DNA of 64,000 bases from Prorocentrum cordatum (GCA_963575745.1 CAUYUJ010015849.1:138328-202327); one strand, 5' to 3'; positions 23,286-34,779 are shown, counted from the first letter of the stretch. The notes: generated from the sequence alone by a model not told the origin. Program-made: numbers and translations.

Positions 23286-23599
23286 CACCACCCACTACGC
23301 ACGCGCGCGCGGAGCCACAGGTCCGCTACGACACGCGTCCGCGGATAGAGAAAATCAGCGCCATGGTAAGGGATGGGAGGGAGGGGTAGGACGTCAGATA
23401 TGACGCGAGCGCACCTAGCTTGCCCTCCTCCCCCTCCCTCGCCCCCAACCCTCCCTGGAGCAGCCGACCGGCCCGCCAATCGCGCCGGCCAGGTCCCCCC
23501 AGCCTGCTCGTTCTCGCCCGTCAGCCGCAAGGGCAGCAGGCGGGACACCAGGCGGGGGTGCAAGCCTCGGCGGCGCACCGAGGTGGAGCAGGAGGAGCG

Positions 23600-23790
23600 G
23601 GAGGAGATGGTGGAGATGGTGGGGACGGGGGAGGTGGGGAAGATGGGGGGGAGAGGACGAGAAGGAGGAGGAGGAGGACGAGGAGGACTACGAGGAGGAG
23701 GAGGAGGGGGACGAGGAGGACGAGGAGGAGGAGGAAGAAGAGGAGGAGGAGGAGGAGGGGCAGGAGGAGGAGGAGGAGGAAGAACCGGGG
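23600..23790 (+). repeat. GGA-rich purine tract
   Basis: Dense GGA/GGG triplets with a few C interruptions, giving Gly/Arg/Glu-rich shadow frames. No gene is supported from here to about 26030. That stretch has only a TCG run at 24785-24826 and loosely repeated 'CCCCAAGA' phrases at 24700-25300. Confidence 0.8.
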
Positions 23791-24780
23791 GCCCCCTCGC
23801 GGGGGGTCGGGGGCGGCCGACGAGAGGCGCGGGAGCGGCACAGGGGGTGGTGGGGCGGGCGGGGCCGAATCCAGCCTGCGCGGAGCGGCCAAGCCGCAGA
23901 TGGTCTTCGGGCCGTGGCGGGGGATCTCCTACGAGGCGAGGGGCATGCAGTCGGCCCGTGTCACGAGGGTGCGCGATGAGGATGCAGGGGCCTTGCCCGC
24001 CCATGTCGAAGCTTTTCGAGCGGGGCGGGGCCAGCGCAAGTGGCCAAGGATGGACCGAGGAGGCAAGGATGCAGGGGCACCCGTGGGAAGGATGCCCATC
24101 CTTGTTATGCGGGTTGACTGTAGCCATAAGATTGCCCAAGAGGCCGCCCGAAGGGCGCCAAGGCGGCTCTGGGGAGCCTCAGAATGCCACCTGTTTGGGT
24201 GGACCTCGAAATGGAGATGCCGCAACGAATGACCATAAGCGCTTCCAAGACGCAAGCACTACACATCTGGAGAGACCCGATTGGCGTCCTGAAACAAATA
24301 ACATCCGCCGACCCTGTCGGCGTGTGTGAGACGTACATATGTCCGTTTGAGTCGTCGTCGCCGTCGCCGCTCCCCCACTTTCCCTGGGCCCTCCTCCTCA
24401 AGATGCCTCAAGCGATCCAGCCAGACGGAAATCAAACAACGTCGTAACTGATTCGAAGGGAAGCCCTTTCCCTTTTGATTCCTTCCCTGGCGGGAGGGGG
24501 GTTATGTGGGGAATCGTGACCTCCTCCCGGGGGGGTTCCCCCTGTGGACACGGGACCACATCCCCCCCCTTCTCCCGCACCCCCCCGTCGGAGGCACCCT
24601 CCTCACTCTTCTCTGCTGCTGCGGGGTGCTGCGTGTTTTCCTGCACGCCTCCCACGGGCCTCAGATCTGCTCCGAGGCGGCTCCAAGTGGCCACGGAGCT
24701 TCCCCAGAAGTCCCCCAAGAGGCCCCCCAACAGAGCCCATCAGGCGCCAAAGAGAGCCCCAAGGACTCCACAGCGTCAGC

Positions 24781-24784
<4 letters not shown>

Positions 24785-24825
<41 letters not shown>

Positions 24826-24826
24826 C
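24785..24826 (+). repeat. (TCG)n microsatellite
   Basis: Thirteen to fourteen uninterrupted TCG triplets. Confidence 0.97.
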
Positions 24827-26039
24827 CCCCTTCGGGGTCGGCTGCACGGGTCGTAAGGCCTTCCCAGCATATATAGAGAATATATCCCTCGCCGTATCAG
24901 GATGAAAGCAAAGTGCCCTGGGCTCCGCCCTTCTCTGGAATATGCGCACTCGCGGGGCTCGTCTGATGCGTAAGACCCGTCCACTACACGCACCTCGTAT
25001 GAAGTAGGAGAGCGCTTGCGAACGAGAAGAAGTTGGTGATTCACATCTCCTGGCAGCTACGGGTTCACAGCCCGCTATACGCGCCTCTCATAATTAGCAC
25101 TAATTACAACACGTCCCCAAACGCGCCCTTGTATGGGCTCCCACGACGGCGGGTCGTTGCCAAGATGGCCAAGACAAGCAAAGATGCTCCCCCAAGACGG
25201 CCGAAGACGGCCCCTGATGGCCTCCAAAACGCTTCCCAGACGACCAAGATTGCCCCAAGATGGCCCAAATAATGTTCAAGGCTGCCCTCTTAGGGTCTCG
25301 TGTGCCGTCTTGGGAGCCCTCGGGGTCGGCCCAACAGGCCAAAATCCCTGATCGGTCTCTGGTATTAGTTCCCGCCTTTTCGGTCTTCAGCCTGCCCCAG
25401 GCGATCCTAGAGGCCCCCAATACCAGCCCAAAATAACTTAAGTAAGCTCCCCAGGACAGGGGGCTCCACTGCGTCCCAGGAGAGCCGCGGTGTGGCCCTG
25501 AATGTCCTCCACGGGGCCCCAGACGGCCCAGAGAGGGCCCCGAGACGGCCTGCGAAGGTGCCAGCGACCCCGGAGCGTCCGACTGCCACGAAGAGCCCCA
25601 GGGCAGCCCCGGGAGGCCCCTCCCAAGAAGGCCCCGAGGTCGCCCCAAGACAGCCCCTCGTGAATGGTATGATGTTCAAAAGTCATTGTGCTTCTCAGCT
25701 GCTGTGTACATCTATATAGGCTCGCGTGGATCCCCCGTGCCGCCTCCCGGCGGGCTTCCCCGACGGCCGAGGGGGAACGCGCCGGCGCCACCGGCACACG
25801 GCCGCACCCACGCTGGACGCTTCACGACGCACGGAGCCGGGCTGAGCAGCTCCAGCGAGCACTCCGCTCGGAGAGCCTCTCCTCCTGCCAGACGGGCGGG
25901 GCCACCACAAACGTGTGGGCCGGCGTGGATCCCAGACCATGATCTCTTGCAATCTGTGCGGTGCCATCCTGGTGGTGATTAAACAACACCGTGGTGCAAT
26001 CCAGGTGGTGCAAAATCCGAGTGGTGCAAAGTCTATGTG

Positions 26040-26190
26040 TGGCGAAGCAGTTTGCAAAGCAATGCAAAGAACACTGCAGTTGCAGAGCAACGCACAACGC
26101 AATGCAGTGCACAACGATGCAGAAAGCAGCGCGAAGCAGTGCAGAGCGGTGCGATGCAAGTCGGCGCAAAGCACTGCAGCGCGCTGCAGG
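26040..26190 (+). repeat. GCAATGCA-type degenerate minisatellite
   Basis: Short words such as GCAAAGCAATGCAAAG, GCAGTGCA and GCGAAGCAGTGCAG recur every 5-12 bp. The complementary words (TTGCATTGC, CTTTGC) form the tract at 27955-28190, so the two tracts are the same repeat in opposite orientation, 1.8 kb apart. Confidence 0.7.
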
Positions 26191-27029
26191 TGCAGTGTGC
26201 GCAGCGGCAACGGGCGGCAGCGATGGGCGGCCACAGGCGCCGGCCGCAAGACCGCCACCCGGGCGCCCCGTGCAGGTGGCGGCGGCGGACGGCGACGACG
26301 GGCGGCCACGAGCCAGCCGGACCGCCACCAGAGCTCAGCTACCTTAGAACGCCAGGGAGGAGCCCTAAGCTTTCTCTGTTTCCTCTTAGAGATCTCTGGA
26401 ACCCCGCGGGTGCTCAGGGCCTCGGGTGGCGATCTGGCAACCACACTCCCGTGGCAGCCAACCCAGTGGTTGAGGGCCGATAGGACGGATGGGGGTGCTG
26501 GCCCTCCACCCCCTCGTCGTCGACTTCTTCCTCCTCCCCCTTGTCTTCGTCGCCCTCGTCGTCGTCGTCGTCGCTGTCCGCCTGGCCCCATGGGCCCATA
26601 CATAGCAGAAAGCCGAGTCCCGAACACAAGCCGAATCCATCCGTTCTCTGACTCAGCTACCTCAGAACGCAAGCGAGGAACCCTAAGTGCAAGCACCGTT
26701 TGGGAAATAAGCGCTCCGTGGTCCGCACGGGCTTCTTGGGTCGCTGCTGGATCCACCTCCCTGGCGCGCGGAGCGACCAGGGGGTCCAGCGCCGACCCAA
26801 GAAATCCGCGTGGATCTCCGAACGTTTGTGCCAACGCCGCTCTTTGATCTCCGCTGCTCGCGCGCGCGCGCTGGCCGAGGCGAAGCGCCGAGGCGGCCGC
26901 CGAAGGCGCCGGCGGCCTCCTCGGAGCGGTGCCCCTGCACCTGCAGCAGCTCGCTCACGAGAGTGGTGCACGCCGCGTAGGACGCACCAACCACCGCCTT
27001 GCTCGCCAGGCGGGGGAGGCCGAGAAAGA

Positions 27030-27345
27030 GAGGGAGGGAGGCAGGGGAGGCGAGGGAAGGGGAGCAGAGGGGAAGGGATGGATGGAGGGAGGGAGGGAGG
27101 GAGCGAGGGAGCGAGGGAGGAGGAGGAGGAGGAGTAGGAGGGGAGGGGAGGGGAGGGGACGAAGAAATGATGATGCTGATGATGCTGCTGATGATGACTA
27201 TGATGATTATGATGATGATGCTGATGATGATGAGGAGGAGGAGGAATAAGAAGACGAGGAGGTGGTGACAGCAGCACGAGCGCTCCTCCTGCTCATCCTC
27301 CTCCTCCTTCTCCTGCTCCTCCTCATCCTCCTCCTCCTCCGCCTC
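27030..27345. repeat. Purine/pyrimidine microsatellite cluster
   Basis: GGGA and GGA runs (27030-27150), a GAT/GATGCT run (27165-27235), then a TCC run (27280-27345). No coding content. Confidence 0.9.
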
Positions 27346-27954
27346 CCCCGTCCAAACAGGAGATTCATCATAGCCGGGAGCCGGGATGAGAGGGGTTCGG
27401 AGTATACATCGAGTTGTGTGGTCGGCCATGGAGCTCGATGCAAAAACGCCCCCAGGGACCCCAGCGTCTACACGCAGGACTCCTTCGCCGAGGTCCTTGG
27501 CCCCCTTTGGCCGGCCAGACGGCGCAGTGTATCCTCCAGACGTTAACGTCAGCGCCCACACGCCGGCGCACGGTGGTGGCCCAAATCACGGCGACGGATG
27601 GCCGTGCTGGCAGAGTGGCTCCGCGCGGTCCGTCATCGTCGAATAGGCGGAGAGGGGAGCAGGAGGAGGAGATGGACGAGGCAGAGGAGTAGATGGAGGA
27701 GGCAGAGGAGGAGATGGAGGAGGCAGAGGAGGCGGAGGAGGAGGAGGAGGAGGCGGAGGAGGACGAGGAGGGAAGGGGGCAAGGGTAAACGTCCATGAGC
27801 CGACCTCCGCGGCACGGCCTCGGAGGTTGTTCAGTGCCATTCTTCGCTGCGGTCTGGCGTGTGATTTTAGCACAATGTACCTTCTTGGCTGTCTGGGCTC
27901 TCTCCCAGGTAACCCTTGTGCCAGTTGCAGGTGAAACCTTGCAGGAAGGAAAAA

Positions 27955-28190
27955 CTGCATCGCATTGCTTTGCCATTGATTTGCACTGCGTTGCGTTGCT
28001 TTGTTGCGCATTGCGTACCATTACTTTGAACTGCATGCGCTGCGTTGCGTTGCCTTGATGGCTCTTCATTGCTTTGCATTGCTCAGTATTGTTTTTCATT
28101 GCTGTGCATTGGTTTGCGTTGATGCATTTGCTTTGCGTTGAATTGCGTTGTTCTGCTTGCTTAGTAGTGCCTTACATTGCTTCATAGTGC
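27955..28190 (-). repeat. TTGCATTGC-type degenerate minisatellite
   Basis: Words such as GCATTGCTTTG, GCGTTGCGTTGC and TTGCATTGC recur throughout. This is the reverse complement of the tract at 26040-26190. Confidence 0.75.
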
Positions 28191-28394
28191 TTTACGATGT
28201 TTCCCATTGATGTGCAATGGTTCTTCTATCCAAAGAGGTTTTCGGATCCCCCCCCCTTGAAATTCACGCCCCCTTTTTTCGTATTCTGCCCCATCGCTCA
28301 TCCTAAATATGAGTTTGTACATCCCAGGCAGGCCTGTATCAGTCCCCCCCTACTCTGCAAAGATGCTATGCGCGCGCGCGCTCGTTCATAATAA

Positions 28395-28417
28395 ACTTAT
28401 ATATATATATACATTTG

Positions 28418-28462
<45 letters not shown>
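28395..28462. repeat. (TA)n microsatellite
   Basis: TA dinucleotides with a few TTG/TGT interruptions. It marks the start of the nested satellite region to 31860. Confidence 0.95.
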
Positions 28463-28464
<2 letters not shown>

Positions 28465-28469
28465 TGGCA

Positions 28470-29060
28470 AAACAGCGGGACGAAGTGCACACCCGCGCGT
28501 CGTCGCGCGCGCATGCCGAAATCCATCTCAAACCTCAGGTGTCGTAAGGGTTCCAAAATCGAGTGTCCCGAAAACATAGAAAAATGCTTTCACAACAAAA
28601 GTTTTCAACCAAAATTTGCGCTCGGGCTCTTGCGATTCTCCAAACAACCATTGGTGTTTCAGTGTTTTCGCCATTTGCTACCAAGCGGGCCTTTCGCGCG
28701 CGCGTGTCGGAATCGCTCGAACGCCCTCGCGCGCGTGATGTCGCAAGAACCGTGTTTGCAACACAAAGAAAACAATCCACAACAAAGAAATGCACGCGCG
28801 CGCCGTCGCGCGCGCATGCCAACTCTTTCAAAAACCGCACGTTTCGTGAATATTTCGCAAATCGAGCGTCCCGACAACATACTAAACACATATGTTTTGC
28901 AATCTCTGTTTTCAAAAATACTTGCGTTCGCGCTCCTGCGACTTCTTGAAACAACCATCGGTTTGTCAACGTTTGCACCACTTGCTACCAAACTGGCCTC
29001 TCGCGCTGCATGTCGGCATCATGCGAACGCCGTTGCGCGCGGGTTGCGGGGGGCACGGTC
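28470..29060 (+). repeat. ~190-bp satellite units, block 1
   Basis: Imperfect tandem units share 'GGGACGAAGTGCACACCCGC', 'GCGCGTCGTCGCGCGCGCAT', 'GCCGAAATC', 'TTTCAAAATCGAGT.CCC', 'AAACATA.AAAA', 'GGTTTCGCAA' and 'GCGCTCTTGCGA'. Blocks of the same units are found at 29700-30235 and 31640-31860, interrupted by the 0.5-kb repeat and the GTC tract. AT-rich and GC-rich sub-blocks alternate within each unit. Confidence 0.8.
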
Positions 29061-29064
29061 CCTG

Positions 29065-29610
29065 TCAAATCATACCATTCGGGCCACTCTCGCGCGTCGG
29101 CCGCGCGCGCATGTCGAAATTCCTACAAAACATTCATCGCCGACGCGAAGGCGCCGTCATTGTCGTCGGCGTGATCAGCATCGGCGCCGTCACTGGCCTT
29201 GCCGTCGTCGTTGTCATCATCGCCACCAGCATCGCTACCATCATCATCGCGTCTACCGTTGTCGACGTTGCCATGATACCGCGCCCGCCCAAGTCGCCGG
29301 CTCGCACGGAAGTGCCCGCTGGGAAGTGCCAAGCGTTCAGCGCCACCGCGGCCGCGTCGGTCGCGCCAACCTATCTGGCCGCTGCGCGCGCGAGCATGCG
29401 CGGGCCAGCGCGGCCGCAGAGATGCACAAGCCAACTCCAAGCATTCATCGCAATCGCCGCAGCATGGGTTTTGCAAACCACGTTGCTGGTGGGTGTGTGA
29501 TGGTTGGGCGCGCAGTGGGGTGGACAACTCACTGCAAACAGAAACTGAATTCTCCTTTCTTAAAAAAAGAATCGGTTCTACCACCCTCCCCCCCCAGGGC
29601 GAAAGACCCC
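29065..29610 (+). repeat. 0.5-kb dispersed repeat, copy 3
   Basis: Same order as 8045-8590: 'TCCCTGTCAAATCATACCAT', 'GCGCGCGCATGTCGAAATTC', 'CATCGCCGACGCGAAGGCGC', GTC triplets, 'GTCGACGTTGCCATGATACC', 'GTTGCTGGTGGGTGTGTGAT', 'CTCCTTTCTTAAAAAAAGAA' and a CCACC tail. It is followed at 29640-29700 by the shared 'GTGAATTCATACTATCCCAA' element. Confidence 0.8.
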
Positions 29611-29699
29611 CGGGAACCGATGCAAAACACATAGGATTCTGACCAAATGTCCATCCGACCTGTGAATTCATACTATCCCAACCAGGCCGGTATCGACCC

Positions 29700-30235
29700 C
29701 CCCGCCATCCTCTACAACAAATACATTATTCGCGCGCACTCGTTCATCAAAAAACATAAATTTTCAAGAATCATTAATGCAAAAATAGGACGAACTGCGC
29801 ACGCGTGCGTCGTCGCGCGCACATGCCGGATCCTTAAAAACAAAACCTTTGGTTTCGGAAGGATTTCAAAATCGAGTTCCCCAAAAACATAAAACAACAC
29901 AGGGTTTCGCAACACTGAATTTCAAACAAAGATTACGCGCGCGCTCTTGCGAAATCTTAAGAAAACCGTCGGTTTTCGAAGATGTTCCAAAACTGCTACC
30001 AAACGGGCATATCGCGCGCGCGTGCCGAAATCTTTCGAACGCCCTTGCGCGTGTGCCGTCGCGAGAATCCTCTGGGACGAAGTGCTCGCGCGCGCGTCGT
30101 CGCGCAAGCATGCCGAAATCCATAAAAAACCTTCGGCTTTGCAAAGATTTCAAAATCGAGTGCCCAAACAGCAAACAAAAACATAAGGTTTCGCAAAACG
30201 GATTTTCAACAAAAGCGTGCGCGCGCGCTCTTGCG
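29700..30235 (+). repeat. ~190-bp satellite units, block 2
   Basis: Two to three further units of the satellite seen at 28470-29060, with 'GGACGAACTGCGCACGCGTG', 'TTTCAAAATCGAGTTCCCCA' and 'CGCGCGCGCTCTTGCG'. The last unit runs directly into the GTC-rich tract. Confidence 0.8.
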
Positions 30236-31153
30236 TCGTCGTCGTCGTCGCCGTCCTCCCTCCTCCCTCGTCGTCGTCGTCGCCGTCGTCGTCCTTCGTC
30301 TTTCCTCGTCGTCGTCGTCCCCTTTGGCGTCGTCGTCGTTTCCGTCGCCGTTGTCGCCGTGGTCGTCCTTCCTCCTCCCTCGTCGTCCTCGTCGTCCGTC
30401 GTCGGCGTCTCGTCGTAATCCCTCCTATTTCGTCGCCGTCGTCGTCGTCGCCGTCGTCGTTGTCGTCGTCGTCTTCCCTCCTCGTCGTTGTCGTCGTCGG
30501 CGTCGCCGTCCTCCCTCCTTCGTCGTTCGCGTCGTCGCCGTCCTCCCTCCTATCTCGTCGTTGTCGCCATCGTCGTTCTCCCTCCTCCCTCGTTGTTGCT
30601 TCGTTGGCGACGTCGTCGTCGTCGTCGTCGGTGTCGGCGCTGTCGTCATCGTCGTCGTCGTCGTCATCGTCGTCGTCGTCGGCGTCGGGCGTCGTCGTCG
30701 TCGTTGTCGTCGTCGTCGTCGGTGTCGTCGTCGTCGTCGTCGTCAGTGTCGTCGTCGTCGTCGTCGGTGTCGTCGTTGTCGTCGTCGTCGAAGTCGTTGG
30801 AAACGTCGTCGGCGTCGTCGTACTCGGTGTGGGCGGCGTCGTCGTCGTCATTGTCGTCATCGTCGTCGTCTTCCCTCCTCGTCGTTGTCGTCGTCGGCGT
30901 CGCCGTCCTCCCTCTTTCGTCGTTCGCGTCGTCGCCGTCTTCCCTCCTCTCTCGTCGTCGTCGTCGTTGTCGCACTCGTCGTTCTCCCTCCTCCCTCGTC
31001 GTCGTCGTCTTCGTTGGCGGCGTCGTCGTCGTCGTCGGCGTTGTCGTCGTCGTCGTCATCGTCGTCGTCGGCGTCGTCGTCGGCGTTGTCATCGTCGTCG
31101 TCGTCGTCGGCGTCGTCGTCGTCGGCGTTGTCATCGTCGTCGTCGTCGTCGGT

Positions 31154-31199
<46 letters not shown>

Positions 31200-31335
31200 G
31201 TGTCGTCGTCGTCGTTGTCGTCGTCGGTGTCGTCGTTGTCGTCGCCGTCGAAGTCGTTGGAACATCGTCGGTGTCGTCGAAGTCGGTGTCGCCGGCGTCA
31301 TCGTCGTCGTTGCTGCTGTCGTAGTCGGCGTCGGT
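30236..31335 (+). repeat. GTC-rich tract with internal higher-order copies
   Basis: About 1.1 kb dominated by GTC/GTT/GCC triplets. Blocks such as 'CGTCGTCTTCCCTCCTCGTC' recur at 30470 and 30870, so a several-hundred-bp segment was itself duplicated. It stands where the 0.5-kb repeat has its own short GTC section, suggesting expansion inside a fourth copy whose tail is at 31375-31500. Val/Ser/Arg/Asp/Thr homopolymer frames are artefacts. Confidence 0.9.
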
Positions 31336-31374
31336 GTCGTTGCTCAGTGCCATTTGGTACCTACCGTCACGGTC

Positions 31375-31620
31375 GTAAGAGGTCTTGCGGCCAAGTTGCG
31401 GGTGGGAGGGTGGGATGTTTGCACGAGCAGCGGAGAGGACAGCTTCAAGTTGAGCAAGTGATTGATTCTCCTTTCTTAAAAAAAAAATCTCTACCCCCCC
31501 CCCAGCGTTGTCGCCCCCCCTTTCGGGTATGTAAATCATATACGATTCTGACCACATGTCCATCCCAAATATGAATTTACACTATCCCCGGGGGGCCGGT
31601 ATCGACCCCCCTGAGGTTCC
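31375..31620 (+). repeat. 0.5-kb dispersed repeat, tail of copy 4
   Basis: Contains 'AAGTTGCGGGTGGGAGGGTG', 'CTCCTTTCTTAAAAAAAAAA' and the follow-on element 'CCATCCCAAATATGAATTTA' with 'GGCCGGTATCGACCCCC', as in copies 1 and 3. Confidence 0.75.
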
Positions 31621-31639
31621 CTTGTAGAAAACGATACGC

Positions 31640-31860
31640 GGGGACATCTTTTGTTCAAACATAACACTTTTTCGCGAATCCCATGCAAAAGACGGGACGA
31701 AGTGCGCACGCGCGCGTCGTCGCGCGCGCATGCCGACATCCTGCAAAAACCTTCGGTGTCGGAAGGATGTCGCAATCGAGTTCCCCAACAACATACAAAA
31801 ACACCGGGTTTCGCAACACTTTTTCTTGCAAAAAAAGCTTAAGCGCGAGCTATTGCGTTT
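31640..31860 (+). repeat. ~190-bp satellite unit, block 3
   Basis: One more unit: 'GACGGGACGAAGTGCGCACG', 'GTCGCAATCGAGTTCCCCAA', 'GGGTTTCGCAACACTTTTTC'. It is cut by the (TA)n run that borders the 6.4-kb element. Confidence 0.8.
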
Positions 31861-31887
31861 ATATATATATATATATATATATAGCTC

Positions 31888-31913
31888 ACAGCGCCCTCTG
31901 TGATCTACCTTTC
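31888..31913 (+). repeat. Left terminal inverted repeat
   Basis: Starts ACAGCGCCCTCTGTGATC and ends CTACCTTTC. Its reverse complement occurs at 38253-38278 with a single mismatch (T/A at position 14). A short palindrome TCACAG...CTGTGA surrounds the first half. Confidence 0.75.
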
Positions 31914-32214
31914 TCGTCTTGATTGGCTGTATTCCCTCTTCTTCTTTTTACCGTCTTCTTATTCGCTCCTTCCTCCATTCCTTAACTCTCGAGGTCGGGG
32001 AATTGTGGCGGACCTCGCCGTTTTCATATGGTTTTTATCGAGTGGAAGCGCTCCTCCATCTCTCTGCGTTGTCATATTATCTTATTATTATCTTAGTTCG
32101 TTCGTCCTCTTGTTATCTACCCCTCGTTATTCATCTCTCTTTCTCTCTCTTTCTCCATTTCCCGCTTCGCCAGCCTTCTAGCATTCATCCCCCCCCCCCC
32201 GAGCATCGGCATCG

Positions 32215-33370
32215 GAAGCTGGCGGAAGCTTGCAATTAGCATAGGGGAGCGGTGGAGGAGGAGGAGGAGGAAGGAGGAGAAGGAAAACACATCCACGTGT
32301 GTAAAAAAATGCCCCCCGAGCATGGTTCTCGAAACTCTAGCCCTGTGCCCAACGGCATGGGGCTGGAATTTCGAGGACCATGCTCGGGGGGGCATCTTTT
32401 TGGGATCTTCCGATTCTCTTAAGGTTTCTTCGCCAAGCATTCCGCCGCAGCTGGCGGCAGCTGGCGGAAGCATTCTGATGCTTGCGGAAGCTGGCGGGAG
32501 CTTGCCATAAGCATAGGATAGCGGGGGAGGAGGAGGAGGAGGGAGGAGGAGGAGGAAAACACATCCACATGTGTAAAATATGCCCCCCCCGAGCATGGTT
32601 CTCGAAACTCTAGCCCTGTGCCCAGAGGCATGGGGCTGGAATTTCGAGGACCATGCTCGGGGTGGCATTTTTTTGGATCTTCCGACTCTCTGAAGGTATC
32701 TTCGCCAAGCACTCCGCCGCAGCTGGCGGAAGTTGGCGGAAGCATTCTGATGCTTGCGGAAGCTGGCGGAAGCTTGCAATTTGCATAGGGGAGCGCGGGA
32801 GGAGGGAGGAGGAGGAGGAGGAAGAGGGGGGGGGAGGAGGAGGAGGAGTGAGGAGGAGGGAGGAGGAAGATAAAGATGAAGTGGAGTGGGATGCGTGGGA
32901 GTGCAACTTCGGCTGACAATTCTGTTGCTTGCGGAAGCTGGCGGAAGCTTGGAATTAGCATAGGGGAGCGGGGGAGGAGGAGGAGGAGGAAGGAGGAGGG
33001 TGAGCAGAGAGGAGGGAGATAAAGATGAAGTGGAGTGGAATGCGGCAGAAGATTATCTTCAGATTGTAGTTGCAGTAAGCTGGCGGAAGCGTGGAATTAG
33101 CATGTGGGGAGCGGGGGAGGAGGAGGAGGAGGAGGAGGAGGAAGGATGAGGGTGAGCAGGAAGGAGGGAAATAAAGATGAAGTGGAGTGGAATGCGGCGG
33201 AAGATTATCTTCAGATTGTAGTTGCAGGAAGCTGGCGGAAGCTTGGAATTAGCATATGGGGAGCGGGGGAGGAGGAGGAGGAGGAAGGAGGAGGGCGAGC
33301 AGGGAAGAGGGAGATAAAGATGAAGTGGAGTGGAATGCGGCGGAAGATTATCTTCAGATTGTAGTTGCAG
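32215..33370 (+). repeat. Tandem repeat with long hairpins
   Basis: Two ~273-bp units (about 32218 and 32490) and then shorter ~140-160-bp units share 'AGCTGGCGGAAGCTTG.AATT', 'AGCATAGGGGAGCGG' and a GGA tract. The last four carry 'AAAGATGAAGTGGAGTGGAA' and 'AGATTATCTTCAGATTGTAG'. The two long units each contain a strong inverted repeat (32311-32393, 32582-32666) with ~24-nt arms 'CCGAGCATGGTTCTCGAAA' / 'TTTCGAGGACCATGCTCGG'. No coding content. Confidence 0.85.
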
Positions 33371-33464
33371 CCGGACGTATCGCATTCCGTCGACCTTGGT
33401 CCAAGCCTTATGTTGCATGTCTGCACTACATAACACAACAGCCGATTGAATTGTTCGCCTTGGC

Positions 33465-33944
33465 ATGGCCCCAAAGGGACGGCCACGCCGCGAAAGGACA
33501 TTGGAGGAGGTTCTTGAAGCGCGGAGGGCCAAGCTCAAGTGGCGACGTGAGCTGTACGCCGACAAAAAAATCAGAGAGGCCGCCGCTCGGATGGAAGTGC
33601 TCGACGGGCGGGCTGTGGCGGAGGCCAGGGAACAACACCGTAATCGACGAGCGCAACACGTTTCCACCCAGCGTCCTGAGCCGTCTCTTAGGCAGCAGCT
33701 TCAAAACATACAGTGGTCAGTAGACGCGTCAGCAACCACCCGCACTGTTGCTGCACCAGTGGCCCGCACGTCGCACAGCAGCCGCGGAAATTCGTCGCAC
33801 GGCGTCAGAGAATTAGTATTTAGTTCCAAGGGCGCCCATAACTCCGCCGAGGTGGAAGCTATCTGGGAGGAGGCCTCCCCCGAGCACTCACCCACCGAGC
33901 CGTCGCCAGAGCTTTCTGTCTCCCCGCGAGGACCTTTCACTTGA
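33465..33944 (+). CDS. Basic ORF with AT-hook-like start, inside the element
   Basis: A 159-residue plus-strand frame from ATG to TGA. The N terminus MAPKGRPRRERTLEEVLEA holds a GRPR core, the minor-groove-binding heart of AT-hooks. Residues 15-65 are rich in Arg, Lys, Glu and Ala and would form a charged helix or coiled coil. The C-terminal third is Ser/Pro/Glu-rich (EASPEHSPTEPSPELSVSP). Codon use is balanced, unlike the flanking GGA repeats, and the ATG lies in a clean context. Position inside the candidate transposon suggests an accessory DNA-binding protein, but the family is not recognised and splicing downstream cannot be excluded. Confidence 0.5.
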   Translation: MAPKGRPRRERTLEEVLEARRAKLKWRRELYADKKIREAAARMEVLDGRAVAEAREQHRNRRAQHVSTQRPEPSLRQQLQNIQWSVDASATTRTVAAPVARTSHSSRGNSSHGVRELVFSSKGAHNSAEVEAIWEEASPEHSPTEPSPELSVSPRGPFT

Positions 33945-34204
33945 AAAAGTAACAACGAACTCTCATTGATGCTGCTTGTTATGCCAGCGTGGTATTGTCT
34001 TGTCCTCATTCTGGTCTGGTCTTTGGTCTGGTCTTTGGCCCCCTCCCCTCTTCCCTCTCCGCTCGCACCGAGAGCGTAAAGCAAAGAAAAACGCGCCCGC
34101 GCCCTCCTCCCTCACCAACGCAATGATTTACATCATCGCGTTCTTTTCCCGCTCATTGTTTGCGATGCCCCCCGTGCGCCAATTAAAAAATTAAGTTTTT
34201 AATT

Positions 34205-34690
34205 GCCCCCCTCCCCAGCACCGCAACAGGAACCACAGCTGGCACCACAACAATAACCACAACAAGAACCACAGCAAGAACTTCAACAGGAACCACAACA
34301 GGAACCACAACGGAAGCCACACGAAGAACCACAACGGGACCACACCAGAACCACAACGGGACCCATAACAGGAACCACATCAGACCCACAGCAAGAAGTA
34401 CATCAGGAGCCACAACAAGACCCGCCCATTATTTGTGTTGGCACCCGCGCCACATTTTTTTTTGAAAAAAAAAATGGATTGGTGTCGTCCCATCCAGAAC
34501 CACAACAGGAACCACAACGGAAACCACAACAAAGAACCACAACAAGAACCACAGCAGGAACCACAACAGGAACCACAACAGGGGCCACAACAGTAATCGC
34601 AACAGGAGTCACAGTAGGAAACACACCAGAGACCACAACAGGAACCACAACAGGAGCTACAACGAAACCCACAACAGGACCAGGTTATCA
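34205..34690 (+). repeat. 12-bp GGAACCACAACA minisatellite
   Basis: Roughly 30 copies of GGAACCACAACA and close variants, split at about 34400-34495 by a short single-copy insertion with T9 and A10 runs. Thr/Gln/Pro-rich translations are artefacts. Confidence 0.95.
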
Positions 34691-34779
34691 TTCGCTTTGC
34701 AGGCTCAAGTCAGTCAACGCTGAGGTTTGCAATTTCGCATTTCGCATTCTTTCAGTACCGAGCCTGCGACTGCGCACAT

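Noticed and set aside
30217-31574. Val/Ser/Arg frames on plus and Asp/Thr frames on minus
   Set aside because: Direct translation of GTC/GAC triplets in all frames.
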